47,500 bases of DNA from Chrysomallon squamiferum (Eukaryota; Mollusca; Gastropoda; Neomphalida; Peltospiridae), in the NCBI GenBank assembly GCA_012295275.1, contig CM022670.1, forward strand, positions 13,162,083-13,209,582, written 5' to 3'. The translations under genes and the position numbers were made by a program. Positions 47,256 through 47,500 of this stretch are shown in pieces. The notes under the pieces were generated by a model. The model saw only the letters and a program-made list of their open reading frames with translations. It searched no databases and was not told where the DNA came from. Position 1 is the stretch's first letter. Each line of letters begins with the position of its first letter.

Positions 47256-47500
47256 ATACGTATATATTTTTTACTTTTACGTATTTAAGTTATATAATAA
47301 GTAAATAAATAAATAATAATAATAAAGAAAATATAAGAATGGCCATAGCTTACTACGAATGTTTATCTCTGCATGATATGAATAATAAAAATAATATCTT
47401 CTTGAGTCTAATGACTTTAAAACACACTGCAAAGCTCTTGTGTATTTTGGACCAGACAGAGATAATGAGTATCTGACAGCAATAACGTCTTTCATTCATG
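47256..47500. other. Right-edge flank, no gene seen
   Basis: AT-rich sequence with a short (AAAT)n/(AAT)n run at about 47300-47325. No recognisable exon or RNA gene in the remaining bases. Confidence 0.5.

Overview
The window is eukaryotic nuclear DNA: very AT-rich, with many short exons, canonical GT-AG introns and abundant microsatellites. Gene content and divergence point to a non-vertebrate animal. A lophotrochozoan, probably a mollusc, fits best because of a secreted beta-lactamase-like protein and a dispersed repeat I associate with mollusc genomes. That taxonomic call is inference.

Left half, 1-32.6 kb, is a compact block of four conserved genes. SLC10A7 (+, its 3' part, 1-5715) converges on an RBM26/RBM27 orthologue (-, 9488-21380, 22 coding exons, 1025 residues by my splice model). 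That gene is head-to-head with AFG2A/SPATA5 (+, 21998-30781, 15 coding exons, 878 residues). Their start codons are 617 bp apart, and the gap holds TCTCGCGAGA, TCACGTGA and a YY1-like site, so it is probably a bidirectional promoter. AFG2A then converges on an ankyrin-repeat/SOCS-box gene (-, 31314-32579, coding region in one exon). In the three spliced genes every exon joins in frame, which strongly supports the models. SLC10A7's longest intron here carries a decayed Tc1-like transposon that runs into about 645 bp of GT repeat. The last RBM26/27 intron carries a minisatellite of about 53 bp period.

Right half, 32.6-47.5 kb, is gene-poor and repeat-rich. It holds five near-identical tRNA-Lys(CTT) genes on the minus strand, two of them within a diverged segmental duplication of about 1.07 kb. 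It also holds a 624-bp deleted Tigger/pogo transposon and the first exon of a secreted beta-lactamase-related protein. A sixth tRNA-Lys(CTT), on the plus strand, is split exactly between nucleotides 23 and 24 by a 1016-bp, 5'-truncated, poly(A)-tailed LINE fragment.

The most interesting observations are the LINE inserted inside a tRNA-Lys gene next to an expanding array of the same gene, and a RAD18/UBZ4-like zinc finger (C-x2-C-x11-H-x3-C) at the N-terminus of AFG2A.
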